Of a DNA stretch of 64,000 bases, positions 34,442 to 43,630 are shown one piece after another. The translations under genes and the position numbers were made by a program. The stretch is taken from assembly GCA_003247575.1 (NCBI GenBank), contig QJZC01000039.1, positions 1 through 64,000 of the forward strand. The letters run 5' to 3'. Every line of letters starts with the position of its first letter. Within the stretch, counting starts at the first letter, position 1. The notes under the pieces were generated by a model that worked only from the letters and a program-made list of their open reading frames with translations, did no database searches and was not told where the DNA came from. This DNA is from Pseudomonadota bacterium (GTDB taxonomy: Bacteria; Myxococcota_A; UBA9160; SZUA-336).

Positions 34442-35280
34442 GCAGCCCGATCGACCGGATCTCGCAGGCTCTCACTCCGAATCTCAGCAGACTCGACGAT
34501 ATCGTCTGCTTGACTGCAGCGCTCCCGCCAGAACAAGAGGGACAGGTTTCCGTCGAAGTCCTCCGTGAGGGCGCTACAGCTCTCGACCCAATCGCCGTCG
34601 TTGCAGTAGAGAATGCCGTTGATCTCGGCGATTTCGGGGCGATGAATGTGACCGCAGATCAGCCCGTCGAGGCCTCGCGCAAGCACCTCGCGCGCGAGAG
34701 TCTCTTCGAACCTCGATACACGCTGCATGGTGGACTTGGTGAGCTGCTTCAAGGATGAAGCCAGAGCATACTCGCGCAGACCCAGGCGACCACCGAGCTG
34801 ATTCAGGCGACGATTCAAGCCCAAGAGCACCGCATAGGCGCGACCCCCGAGAACCTCCAGCCAGGGACTCGCACGCACCAAATCATCGAACTCGTCCCCG
34901 TGCAGGACGAGAAGACGGCGGCCATCGGCGGTCTCGTGCAGGATCTCGCGATGAATTTCTACGTTGCCGAAGCTCCCCCCCGCGAGCTGACGAACGCTTT
35001 CGTCATGGTTTCCCGGCACGTAGATCACGCGAGTTCCGTGCGTGGAGAGCTCCAGGATGCGACGGATCACGGCATGGTGAGAGTCCGGCCAGACGGCCCA
35101 GCTCGCACAACTGAGCTCGAAGACATCTCCCACTAGGTATAGGCGTTCCGTCTCGATCGATGCCAGAAAGGACAGCAGCGCCTCCGTATCACAGCCATCA
35201 AACCCCAGATGGAGATCCGAGATGAAGATGCTTCGAAATTTCAGGCCTTCGTCACCATGAGATCTTCGGGCCGAGTTCAT
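34438..35280 (-). CDS. LpxH-like metallophosphoesterase
   Basis: 280 residues of the calcineurin-like phosphoesterase fold. Metal-binding blocks in order: FISDLHLGFDGCD, LVGDVFEL, PGNHDESV, LVLHGDEFDD and CGHIHRPEI. This is the UDP-2,3-diacylglucosamine pyrophosphatase-like branch. ATG at 35280 has GGGAGG 6-7 nt upstream, which is preferred over the first codon of the frame at 35310. The coupled glycosyltransferase suggests that it removes phosphate from, or hydrolyses, a lipid-linked substrate rather than necessarily serving lipid A synthesis. No other lpx gene is in the window. Confidence 0.87.
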   Translation of the reverse strand: MNSARRSHGDEGLKFRSIFISDLHLGFDGCDTEALLSFLASIETERLYLVGDVFELSCASWAVWPDSHHAVIRRILELSTHGTRVIYVPGNHDESVRQLAGGSFGNVEIHREILHETADGRRLLVLHGDEFDDLVRASPWLEVLGGRAYAVLLGLNRRLNQLGGRLGLREYALASSLKQLTKSTMQRVSRFEETLAREVLARGLDGLICGHIHRPEIAEINGILYCNDGDWVESCSALTEDFDGNLSLLFWRERCSQADDIVESAEIRSESLRDPVDRAA

Positions 35281-35764
35281 CGGTCGCCTCCCTTGCGAAT
35301 TCGGCAGCATGCTCGACAGGAGTGAGCTCGAGCGAAATCATCGAACGGCTACTGCGGGGGACCACACGATGGTCGGAAGTGCCTATGGGGATGGAGTCAC
35401 GGATTTGCGAAGATTAGGGGGCGTCGGCGAGCAGCCGAGCAGCCAGCCGGGCAGCCGGGTAGCCGGGCAGCGAGAGGGAGCCGCCGGGCGAGGCCGAAAC
35501 GAGCCGCGCGCCGGCTGTTGGATCCGTGGACGACCGAGCTTGGTAGACTTCTCCGATTCCAGCCAGCGCGCTGCGCCTGCCGACGAGCGCCTTTCCGCTC
35601 AGGGCGACACCGCCACGAACGACGCCGTCGCTGCCGGTAGCCGTCATCCTTGTCCAGGGAATGCGGGCGTGCCCCCTGCTGCCACACTGCACCATCCGCA
35701 ATCGCCTCCGCCTCCGGCGCAGGCACACGAGGCACAACGAAGCACACTCCAGGGCCTAGACGCC
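35281..35764. promoter_or_regulatory. Divergent region with AGCCGGG(C/T) tandem repeats
   Basis: 484 bp between the phosphoesterase gene and the PBP gene. Three perfect or near-perfect 8-bp units AGCCGGG(C/T) lie at 35445-35468, with looser copies on each side (35430-35480). The PBP frame is open through this stretch, but the repetitive composition looks non-coding. Confidence 0.45.
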
Positions 35765-38700
35765 GTGAACGACTGGGACCAGATCTTCGGCCAGCCGCGC
35801 TACGGGGCGCTCGCAGATACGGAGGCGTTCGAAGCCGAGACGACAGTGCGGCGACGCAAGCGGAAGCGGCGTTCCAGCACTGGCCGACCACACGCATATG
35901 CGCGATCCGAGCTTCCTCTCAGCGCAGGTACCCCCAGTGCGGGCAACCGGACCCGTACGCGAGCGCGACCTGTGCGATCACGCAGTATGATGCCGCTCGC
36001 ACTCCTCGGAGCGGCGATCGGCGCGCTGGGCTACTACGAAGCTCAGTTCTCGCCGCTGCAGACTCATCTGTTCGTCCGTTGGGCAAGCGCTCTACATTAC
36101 TCGGTGTCCGATGGGACGAGCCCGCGGATCAGGTTCCCGGAGCACGGCCCATTCGATCGGCGACTGGGATATACGAGCCTCGGCGAGTTCACACGCGGTC
36201 TGGAGGCGAGTGGCTTCGAAGTCAGTCAGCAGGCGCGCATGTCGCCGCGAATGCTGCAGGCAATCGAGCTCGGGCTCTCCCCGCCGTTCGGCGAGAGGAA
36301 CTCCACGGGTCTCGCGATCTGTGACTGCAATGGCTCCGAGATCTTCGCACGTCGATATCCAGAGCGCGTGTACTCCGAGTTCCAGGAAATCCCCGAGCTG
36401 ATTCGGGCGAGCCTCGTATTCATCGAGAACCGTGAGCTGCTCCGCCCGCGTGCTCCCGGCCAGAACCCCGCCGTAGAGTGGGAGAGATTCGCGGGCGCAG
36501 TCGCCGAGCAGGTCCGATCGTGGATCGACCCTGATCGCGCCGGCCCAGGAGCCAGCACCCTCGCTACACAGATCGAGAAATATCGTCACTCGCCAGATGG
36601 GATCACGAGCTCTCCGCTCGAGAAGCTCAAACAGATGCTGTCGGCATCACTGCGTGCATATCGCCAAGGCCCCGATACACGCGCAGCTCGCCAGAGGCTG
36701 GTCCTCGCCTACCTGAACACGGTACCCCTGGCCGCGCGCGTGGGACATGGCGAGGTCAATGGAATCGGAGACGGTCTCTGGGTCTGGTACGGCCGAGAGC
36801 TCGACGAGATCAACGAGCTGGTGCGCAGTCCGGGCGCCCCCATCGAGCAACGCGCGCTCGCCTACAAGCAAGCGCTCTCTCTGATCGTCGCCGAGCGACG
36901 TCCCTCGACCTACCTGGTGGAGAACCCCACGTCTCTCGATGCACTGACCAACCGATATCTGGACCTGCTGTCCACCGCCCGAATCCTCCCCGACGAGCTT
37001 CGGGACGCCGCCCAAGAGGTCGTGGTCGAACCCGGTCGGTACGATCTCCCGAAGACGTCGGTCAGTTCGGGATCCTATATCGATCGCAAAGCCTCGACGG
37101 CAATCCGAACCGCGCTCTCGAACACCCTCGGAGGAATGTCGCTCTACTCGCTCGATCGGCTCGACCTCGTCGCCGCGAGCACACTCGACCAAGACTTGCA
37201 GTCTGGCGTGAGCGAGGTGCTGCGACGCATCTCGCAGCCGGCCGGCGCCGAGGCGGCAGGACTGCTCGAACCGGGGCTGGTCGGTACAGCCGACCCTGGT
37301 GGAATCACCTATAGTTTCACGTTGTACGAGCGCTCCAAGTCCGCCAACGTGATCCGTGCACAAACCGACAACCTAGACCAACCGTTCGACCTCAACTCCG
37401 GGTCGAAGCTCGATCTCGGCTCCACAGCCAAGCTGCGCACCTTCATAACCTATCTCGAGATCATCGCAGAGCTGCACGCGCGACTCACGGCACTCCCTGA
37501 GATCGAGCTGCGGCGGCCTTCGATCGATCTCCGGGATGAGTTGAGCACCTGGGCACAGGGCTACCTACGAGCCCGCACACACGATCAGCGCGGCCTGAGG
37601 GAAATGTTGGAAGCCGCTCTGGAGCGAACCTACTCGGCCAGCCCCGATGAGTCCTTCTTCACGCATGGCGGTGTCATTCGCTTCTCGAATTTCGACCGGC
37701 GCGACGACGTTCGCACGGTCACTCTGAGAGAGGCACTCGAGAAGTCGATCAACCTTCCGTTCGTGCGGGCGATGCGTGACATCGTCCAGTACACGCAACT
37801 CAACATGGATGGCTCGAGCGTCGCGCTCTTGCGCGATCGCGATGACCCGAGGCGTGCAGAGTACCTGAGTCGCTTTGCGGATCGCGAGGGTACGCAGTTT
37901 CTGCGGCGCTTCTATCGGCGGCACTCGGGCAGGACGCACGCGATGCGCGTGAGAGACCTGATCCGGCGCACCCGGCCACGCGAACGAGAGCTCGCCGCGA
38001 TCTTCGCTTCGCTCGGCGGGACACGCTCCCTAGCAGACTTCCGAAGCTTTCTCGAAGCGAACCTTCGCGAGGAGCGCCCGGCCTTCGCGCCTGAGGTCGC
38101 GCGCGTAAAGCAACTGTACGAGTCCATCGTCGCCGCCGACCTGAGCCTGTCGGATCGTGGCTATATAGCGGGCATCCACCCACTCGAGCTCTGGCTCGTA
38201 CGGTTCCTCTCGGAACATCCCGATGCGTCGCTCCGGGACGCAATCTCCGCGAGCGCGGTCGAACGGCAGGAAATCTACCGCTGGCTGTTTCGAACGCCCA
38301 ACAAGCGAGCGCAAGACGAGCGGATCCTCACCTTGCTGGAGCTCGAAGCCTTCGTCGAGATCCACCAGCGCTGGGAGCGCCTGGGGTACCCCTTCGGCGC
38401 GCTGGTTCCATCGTACGCAACGGCGCTCGGAAGCTCGGCAGATCGTCCGTCCTCACTGGCTGAGCTGATCGGAATCCTGCTGCAGGGAGGGGTCCGCTTT
38501 CCGACGCACCTGCTACGCGAGGTCGCCTTCGCAGAGGGCACACCGTACGAGACCCGATTCCGGCCGCGGGTGACGCAGGGGGAGAGGGTGCTCCCCGTGG
38601 AGGTTGCAGACGTTGCCTTGGCTGCGCTCACTGGGGTGGTCGAGCGCGGCACGGCACGCCGCCTCCGCGGTGTATTCCAGGCCCCGGATGGCAGTGGGCT

Positions 38701-39049
38701 CCGCGTCGGGGCGAAGACGGGCACGGGGGACAACCGCTTCGAAACCTTCGATAGTGCCGGTCGATTGGTCTCTGCGCGGGTCGTGAGCCGCTCCGGCACA
38801 CTCGTCTTCTTCTTGGGAGACTCACACTATGGTGTCCTTACTGCCTACGTAGAGGGAGACGCGGCTGCAGAGTATGAGTTCACGAGCGCGCTGCCGACCC
38901 AGATCCTCTCCTTGCTAGAGCCGCAGCTGCGCGCGAGCCTGATCCGGCTCGAAGCGCAGCCAGGTAGTGCCACACGAGCAGGCGTGGAAGTAGGGGCGGT
39001 CTCCCCCGAGGCCTCGCTGGCATGCGCAGAGCCGCTAGAAGAGAACTGA
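35765..39049 (+). CDS. Class A penicillin-binding protein with enlarged transpeptidase domain
   Basis: About 1094 residues. An Arg/Lys-rich cytoplasmic N-terminus and one membrane anchor (MMPLALLGAAIGALGYY, about 75-92) precede a GT51 glycosyltransferase (about 195-330) with FIENRELL, PGASTLATQIEKY, SPLEKLKQ and LVLAYLNTVPLA. The transpeptidase has SxxK as STAK (near 553), SxN as SIN (near 660) and KTGTG (near 983), so the active site is complete. The distance between SxN and KTG is about 320 residues, more than twice that in E. coli PBP1b, because of an Arg-rich helical insertion. It builds and cross-links peptidoglycan. Start is unsure: GTG 35765 is my choice; the frame is open to 35309. 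Confidence 0.85.
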   Translation: MNDWDQIFGQPRYGALADTEAFEAETTVRRRKRKRRSSTGRPHAYARSELPLSAGTPSAGNRTRTRARPVRSRSMMPLALLGAAIGALGYYEAQFSPLQTHLFVRWASALHYSVSDGTSPRIRFPEHGPFDRRLGYTSLGEFTRGLEASGFEVSQQARMSPRMLQAIELGLSPPFGERNSTGLAICDCNGSEIFARRYPERVYSEFQEIPELIRASLVFIENRELLRPRAPGQNPAVEWERFAGAVAEQVRSWIDPDRAGPGASTLATQIEKYRHSPDGITSSPLEKLKQMLSASLRAYRQGPDTRAARQRLVLAYLNTVPLAARVGHGEVNGIGDGLWVWYGRELDEINELVRSPGAPIEQRALAYKQALSLIVAERRPSTYLVENPTSLDALTNRYLDLLSTARILPDELRDAAQEVVVEPGRYDLPKTSVSSGSYIDRKASTAIRTALSNTLGGMSLYSLDRLDLVAASTLDQDLQSGVSEVLRRISQPAGAEAAGLLEPGLVGTADPGGITYSFTLYERSKSANVIRAQTDNLDQPFDLNSGSKLDLGSTAKLRTFITYLEIIAELHARLTALPEIELRRPSIDLRDELSTWAQGYLRARTHDQRGLREMLEAALERTYSASPDESFFTHGGVIRFSNFDRRDDVRTVTLREALEKSINLPFVRAMRDIVQYTQLNMDGSSVALLRDRDDPRRAEYLSRFADREGTQFLRRFYRRHSGRTHAMRVRDLIRRTRPRERELAAIFASLGGTRSLADFRSFLEANLREERPAFAPEVARVKQLYESIVAADLSLSDRGYIAGIHPLELWLVRFLSEHPDASLRDAISASAVERQEIYRWLFRTPNKRAQDERILTLLELEAFVEIHQRWERLGYPFGALVPSYATALGSSADRPSSLAELIGILLQGGVRFPTHLLREVAFAEGTPYETRFRPRVTQGERVLPVEVADVALAALTGVVERGTARRLRGVFQAPDGSGLRVGAKTGTGDNRFETFDSAGRLVSARVVSRSGTLVFFLGDSHYGVLTAYVEGDAAAEYEFTSALPTQILSLLEPQLRASLIRLEAQPGSATRAGVEVGAVSPEASLACAEPLEEN

Positions 39050-39104
39050 GCCACGCCTCGCACGCTCGCCCGGAGCAGGCACCGAGTGCTCCCGGGACGA
39101 CGCT

Positions 39105-41213
39105 TCAGCTTACGACAGACTCGGCCTCACCCTGCAGCAAGCGCTGCTCGATCAATGAAAACTGCGCGCGAGTTCCGCTCGCCGCAGCCGGGCGCGTGTA
39201 GCTCCCATCTGGTTGCATGATACGCGCGCGCATATCGTCAGCGAGGTACACCCGCAGGATCTCCTCGATACGAAACGCAAGTGCCGGATCGCGCACTCGG
39301 TACATGACCTCGACGCGACCATCCAGATTTCGGGGCATCCAATCCGCGCTCCCGAGCCAGAACTCGGCGGCGCCAGCGTTCTCGAAGCGCACGATGCGAC
39401 TGTGCTCCAGGAACCGATCTACGATCGAGCGCACACGAATGTGCTCAGACAAGCCGGGTACACCCGGGCGCAAGCAGCAGATGCCGCGAATGATCAGGTC
39501 GATCTCGACCCCAGCTTGCGAGGCCCGATAGAGAGCCTCGATCACCTCCTGATCCTGGACCGCGTTCAGCTTGGCAACGATGCGAGCTGGCTGCCCCTCC
39601 ACCGCGTGCTGCCTCTCGCGCTCGATGCGATCGATGATGCCACGTCGCAACCCGATCGGAGCGACCAACAGGTGCTCGAACACGGCTCGCGTCGTGAGAC
39701 TGGTAATCATGTTGAAGACACGCGCAACCTCGGATGTGACGCCGGGATCCGCTGTGAACACACCCAGGTCGGTATACAGCCTCGCGGTCGCCGGGTTGTA
39801 GTTCCCGGTTCCGATGTGCCCGTAGCGTCGCAGACCGTCGTCCTCACGGCGCACGACCAGACTGAGCTTGCAGTGCGTCTTGAGTCCGACAAGTCCATAG
39901 ACGATCTGGACTCCGGCTTCCTCCATGCGCCGCGCCCAGCGCAGGTTTCGCTCCTCATCGAAGCGCGCCTTGAGCTCGACCACCGCCGTGACCTGCTTTC
40001 CCTGTTCTGCCGCATCGACCAGCGCACGCGCGATCGAGGAGTCTTCGCCGGTGCGATACAGGCTCTGCTTGATCGCGAGCACTCGAGAATCGCGCGCAGC
40101 TTGCTCGAGAAAATCCTCGACGCTGTCGAACGAGTCGAACGGGTGGTGCAGGAGAATGTCGTGGGCCCGTATGGCTGCGAAGATCTTGCTGGGCTCGCGC
40201 AGTGCATGGAGCGTCGGGGCGATGTAGGTCGGGTGGCGCAGAGCGGCCCGGTCCTCCAGATCGGTGAGCTGCATCAGGCGCGAGAGATTTACCGGTCCCG
40301 CATACTCGTACAGATCCGAGCTCTCGAGCTTGAAGACCTCGAGCAGCTCACTCCGGAGCCGCTCGCCAATCGGTCGCCGCACCTCGATACGGACCGCTTC
40401 TCCCCAGCGTCGCCGACGCAGCTCGGTCTCGATCGCCGCCCTGAGATTCTGCACCTCCTCGTCGTCTACGTAGAGATTGCTGTTGCGGGTCACTCGGAAC
40501 GCGGTGTGATCGAGGATGCGAGCCCCCTCGAACAGGCTGGCAATCTGCCAGCGGATGACATCCGCCAGAAACACATACACGCGCGAGCTACCGCCTGCAT
40601 GCTCCGAAACTCGCAAGATGCGCGGCAGAACGCGCGGCACCTGGACCACCCCCAGGCGGTCGGGCTCGTCCGGATCGTCGGTCTCGAGCAGCGCGGCGAT
40701 ATTCAGGCTGAGATTGGCGATTCCGGGTAGGGGGTGGGACGGATCGAGCGAGATGGGCGTCAACACCGGCAGAATCTCGCGCTCGAAAAAGCCGTGCAAC
40801 CACTCGCGCTCGCGTTGCTCGAGCGTGTCCGGAGACCGAAACACGATCCCCTCCTTTTCGAGCAGAGGCTGCACATCCTCGAACCAGCAACGGTACAGGG
40901 CGGCGACCTGCTCCCGGACTGCCGTCTCGACGGCTTGGAGCTGCTCCGCGGCGGTCATCCCATCGGGGGTGTCCGCACTCTTGCCCGCCTCGGCTTGCTG
41001 CTTCAGTCCCGCAACTCGGACACCAAAGAACTCTGCGAGGTTCGAATCTACGATCGCCAGGAACTTGACGCGCTCCAACACCGGATTGGAGGCATCTTCA
41101 GCCTCCTCTAGCACACGGCGGTTGAACGCGAGCCACGAGAGCTCGCGGTTGATGAACCACTCGCTGCGCTTGCCCTCGCGTCCTTGTCCACTGAGCGTCT
41201 CCATGAGCACCAT
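39105..41213 (-). CDS. ppk1: Polyphosphate kinase 1
   Basis: 702 residues, normal for Ppk1, which reversibly makes polyphosphate from ATP. The N-terminus has WFINRELSWLAFNRRVLEEA and FFGVRVAGLKQQ; the middle has VELKARFDEERNLRWARRMEEAG and the catalytic-His segment VYGLVGLKTHCKLSLVVRRE; IGTGNYNPATARLYTDLG and DLIIRGICCLRPGVPGLSEHIRV close the C-terminal phospholipase-D-like half. ATG at 41213 starts the protein. It converges on the PBP gene with a 55-bp gap. No ppx gene is adjacent. Confidence 0.94.
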   Translation of the reverse strand: MVLMETLSGQGREGKRSEWFINRELSWLAFNRRVLEEAEDASNPVLERVKFLAIVDSNLAEFFGVRVAGLKQQAEAGKSADTPDGMTAAEQLQAVETAVREQVAALYRCWFEDVQPLLEKEGIVFRSPDTLEQREREWLHGFFEREILPVLTPISLDPSHPLPGIANLSLNIAALLETDDPDEPDRLGVVQVPRVLPRILRVSEHAGGSSRVYVFLADVIRWQIASLFEGARILDHTAFRVTRNSNLYVDDEEVQNLRAAIETELRRRRWGEAVRIEVRRPIGERLRSELLEVFKLESSDLYEYAGPVNLSRLMQLTDLEDRAALRHPTYIAPTLHALREPSKIFAAIRAHDILLHHPFDSFDSVEDFLEQAARDSRVLAIKQSLYRTGEDSSIARALVDAAEQGKQVTAVVELKARFDEERNLRWARRMEEAGVQIVYGLVGLKTHCKLSLVVRREDDGLRRYGHIGTGNYNPATARLYTDLGVFTADPGVTSEVARVFNMITSLTTRAVFEHLLVAPIGLRRGIIDRIERERQHAVEGQPARIVAKLNAVQDQEVIEALYRASQAGVEIDLIIRGICCLRPGVPGLSEHIRVRSIVDRFLEHSRIVRFENAGAAEFWLGSADWMPRNLDGRVEVMYRVRDPALAFRIEEILRVYLADDMRARIMQPDGSYTRPAAASGTRAQFSLIEQRLLQGEAESVVS

Positions 41214-41494
41214 TGTCCCACAGGGCGCTCCCGTTCCCCAGAGCTCGAGATTGACTTCTTGGTGTCATCGTCGTGCCGAATTCGTGACAGCCCGCCCGAG
41301 CGGCGCCGCGTCGCGGAGTCTCGTTGACTGATCGCGGGTTCAGAATCCCTCTCCTAGAGCCGATAATCAGGGCGGCGCGGGACCGTGGCCCGACGAATCG
41401 GCCATCCATCGGCCATCCGGGTGTACCGGCCACATCAGAGTCGCGCATTTGCGGCGTAGCCCACCCGGCCTCCCGCGCAGAAGTTGTGAGATCG

Positions 41495-41752
41495 ATGGCG
41501 GACGACGAGTTCAAGACCTACACAGTTTCCGTATCGGAACGGTTCGACGCTCGAATCCGGCGTCGGATGCAAGCGGCCGGCTTCCACTCGGTAGCCGAGT
41601 ACATCCGATCCGCCATCCGCTCAGACATAAAGAACGCGGAACTCGAAGAGCTCGAGTGGAGCGTGCTCGAGGCCACTCGGCGGGGTGACTTCCGGGCGGT
41701 AGACGAGGACTACTTCGCGGCCCTACGTCAACGAGCTCACATCAAGGCCTAG
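41495..41752 (+). CDS. Antitoxin, ribbon-helix-helix type (ParD-like)
   Basis: 85 residues. The first 45 (TYTVSVSERFDARIRRRMQAAGFHSVAEYIRSAIRSDI) form a ribbon-helix-helix DNA-binding fold. The acidic C-terminal half (ELEELEWSVLE, DEDYFAAL) is the usual toxin-wrapping tail. It lies 21 bp upstream of the ParE-like toxin gene. The expected autoregulatory operator would be in the 280-bp gap upstream, where I saw no clear palindrome. Confidence 0.85.
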   Translation: MADDEFKTYTVSVSERFDARIRRRMQAAGFHSVAEYIRSAIRSDIKNAELEELEWSVLEATRRGDFRAVDEDYFAALRQRAHIKA

Positions 41753-41773
41753 GCGCAGCACGAGGTCGAACGC

Positions 41774-42100
41774 ATGCAGGTGAATCGGCTGGTGATGGAA
41801 CGGTCCGCAATCGAGGACGTCGGAGACTTCATCGACCTGCTGCGGTCCAAGTACAGCACGCAAGCGGCGACGCAGTTCGTAAACTATCTGGAACAGTCAC
41901 TCCATCGCCTGGCCCAGTTCCCCGACTTCGCTCCGCGGCACAACTTTCGCTCGCTCGAGCTTCAGAACGTCCGCACCCTCACCCTTCCGCGCTTTTCGCG
42001 CGTGTGCTTCTACCAGGTCGAAGCTGGACGTGTTCAGATCCTGCGCATCGTGCCCGGGTGGAACCACGTCCAGGACATCTTCAGCGAAGACGTCGAGTAG
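41774..42100 (+). CDS. Toxin of RelE/ParE superfamily
   Basis: 108 residues, the normal length. Opens LVMERSAIEDVGDFIDLLRSKY and closes with the ParE beta-sheet pattern RTLTLPRFSRVCFYQVEAGRVQILRIVPGWNHVQDIF. ParE toxins poison DNA gyrase, while RelE toxins cut mRNA at the ribosome; the sequence pattern fits ParE better. It forms a type II pair with the upstream antitoxin, and both look intact. Confidence 0.85.
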   Translation: MQVNRLVMERSAIEDVGDFIDLLRSKYSTQAATQFVNYLEQSLHRLAQFPDFAPRHNFRSLELQNVRTLTLPRFSRVCFYQVEAGRVQILRIVPGWNHVQDIFSEDVE

Positions 42101-42162
42101 GCGAGGCAGCACACTCCGCGCCTTGCTTGCCCAACCTCCGCCTGGTAGGTTCCACACACACC

Positions 42163-43011
42163 ATGCGAGACGCCAGGCTCAACCACTATCTGGCTGCCGT
42201 CGAGGGAATCGCAATCTCGCGCCACTGGCTGGCCGGTGACCGGGCAGAGGCCGAGGCTCGATTCTCGTCGTTGCGGCAGCTCGTGGAGCAGGACTCGTCT
42301 GAGGCCGGCCTCTGCTTCGCAGCCCCTTGCCTCACCGCCGCCGACGGCTACGAGCGCTGGGCCGCGACCTACGATGCATTCGCGAACCCGCTGATCCTGA
42401 TCGAGCAGGGACCGATCCGGAGCCTGATCGATGAGGTTGCTCCCGGACGAGCACTGGACGCTGCCTGTGGCTCTGGCCGCCATACTGCCTACCTCGTCGA
42501 GCGCGGCCACGACGTGATCGGCGTCGACGCCAGCCCGGCCATGCTGGCAAAGGCAGCGGCGACTGCAGGCGGCGCAGACCTGCGCGCAGGCTCCTTGGAC
42601 TGCCTACCGCTGGAATCCGCCAGCATGGACCTGGTCGTGTGCGCCCTCGCGCTCACACACTGCGAGGAGCTCCAGACACCCATCGCCGAGCTGGCCCGCG
42701 TGCTGCGACCCGGGGGGCGCCTGCTGCTGTCCGATTTTCATCCCTTCCTCGGGATCCTAGGCAACACCGCCCTGTTTCTCGACGCCCAAGGAAAGCCGGC
42801 CTTCGTCGCGAGCTCCGTCCATCTGCACGCGGCCTATATCGATGCCTTCCAGAAGGCCGGGCTGAAGATCGAACGCTGTATTGAGCCCGCCTATGGTGAC
42901 GCCGAGCTACCGGCCCTTCAGGCACCGTTCCCACGCAACGCCCACGACGCGATCGCAACCAGCATGCGCGGCCTACCCGGTGCGCTGATCTGGTCGCTCG
43001 AGCGCCACTGA
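42163..43011 (+). CDS. Class I SAM-dependent methyltransferase
   Basis: 282 residues. After an 80-residue helical N-terminal part, the Rossmann motif I is ALDAACGSGRHTAYL, followed by DVIGVDASPAMLAKA, LDCLPLESASMDLVVCALALTHC and ELARVLRPGGRLLLSDFHP, as in the Methyltransf_11 family. The C-terminal part (AAYIDAFQKAGLKIE) matches the usual final helix-strand. ATG at 42163 is the only good start. It is 1 bp from the DUF3568-like gene downstream, suggesting co-transcription. The methyl acceptor is not evident. Confidence 0.87.
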   Translation: MRDARLNHYLAAVEGIAISRHWLAGDRAEAEARFSSLRQLVEQDSSEAGLCFAAPCLTAADGYERWAATYDAFANPLILIEQGPIRSLIDEVAPGRALDAACGSGRHTAYLVERGHDVIGVDASPAMLAKAAATAGGADLRAGSLDCLPLESASMDLVVCALALTHCEELQTPIAELARVLRPGGRLLLSDFHPFLGILGNTALFLDAQGKPAFVASSVHLHAAYIDAFQKAGLKIERCIEPAYGDAELPALQAPFPRNAHDAIATSMRGLPGALIWSLERH

Positions 43012-43012
43012 C

Positions 43013-43534
43013 GTGATGTCTCCGAGCGCGACCACAGGACCTTGGCAAGGTAGACGTCCCATCAGACGCCCCATCGCACTGATCTCGCTGCTCGCGTGCC
43101 TGACTACGGCGCCGGGCTGTGTCGTTGCGGTGCTCGGTGGCGCGGTTGCGGCTGTCGGCAGCGTTGCGTACATCCGGGGACAGCTGGAGGCTGCACTCGA
43201 TGAGCCACTTCCGAGGCTCTGGAAAGCCACTCAGGCGGCAGTCGAACGGCTCGAGTTTACCGTCACCGACCGCCGCAAGGACGCCGTCTACGCGAGCCTC
43301 ACCGCGCTCACGTCGACCGATCGACGAATCCAGATCGGGCTGGAGCGCAGCAGTGCGGCGGTGACCGTCGTTCGCATTCGGGTCGGGACGTTCGGCGACG
43401 AATCGCTGTCGCGCTTCATTCTGGAGTCGATCCGAAAGGAGGCAGCGCGCCTCGCACGAGAATCCCGCGAAGGGGCGGATCCTAGGCCAGAGAAGCCAGA
43501 ATCCGAGCCAGACAGCGAGCTCGACGTCCCCTAG
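43013..43534 (+). CDS. DUF3568-like lipoprotein
   Basis: 173 residues with a lipoprotein signal (ALISLLACLTTAPGC, Cys near 36), a Gly/Ala/Val-rich stretch VVAVLGGAVAAVGSVAYIRGQLEAAL, and a compact domain ending ESIRKEAARLA, then an acidic Pro/Glu tail. The order (CVVAVLGGAVAAVGSVAYVxGxL, then a helix with VERLEFTVTDRRKDAVYASL) is the DUF3568 layout, found in deltaproteobacteria. Function unknown. Start GTG at 43013 follows the methyltransferase stop directly. Confidence 0.75.
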   Translation: MMSPSATTGPWQGRRPIRRPIALISLLACLTTAPGCVVAVLGGAVAAVGSVAYIRGQLEAALDEPLPRLWKATQAAVERLEFTVTDRRKDAVYASLTALTSTDRRIQIGLERSSAAVTVVRIRVGTFGDESLSRFILESIRKEAARLARESREGADPRPEKPESEPDSELDVP

Positions 43535-43630
43535 CGAGCAGCAGCCGTCGAAGAAGCCAGAAGCGAGCCAGAGCGCGGCGTGGCTGGGCGTAGTGGCAAT
43601 ATCCCCGCGCCTTCTCCATCGGCCCTTGGG

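Noticed and set aside
39213-40730. 505-codon plus-strand frame
   Set aside because: Antisense of ppk1, whose motifs are complete.
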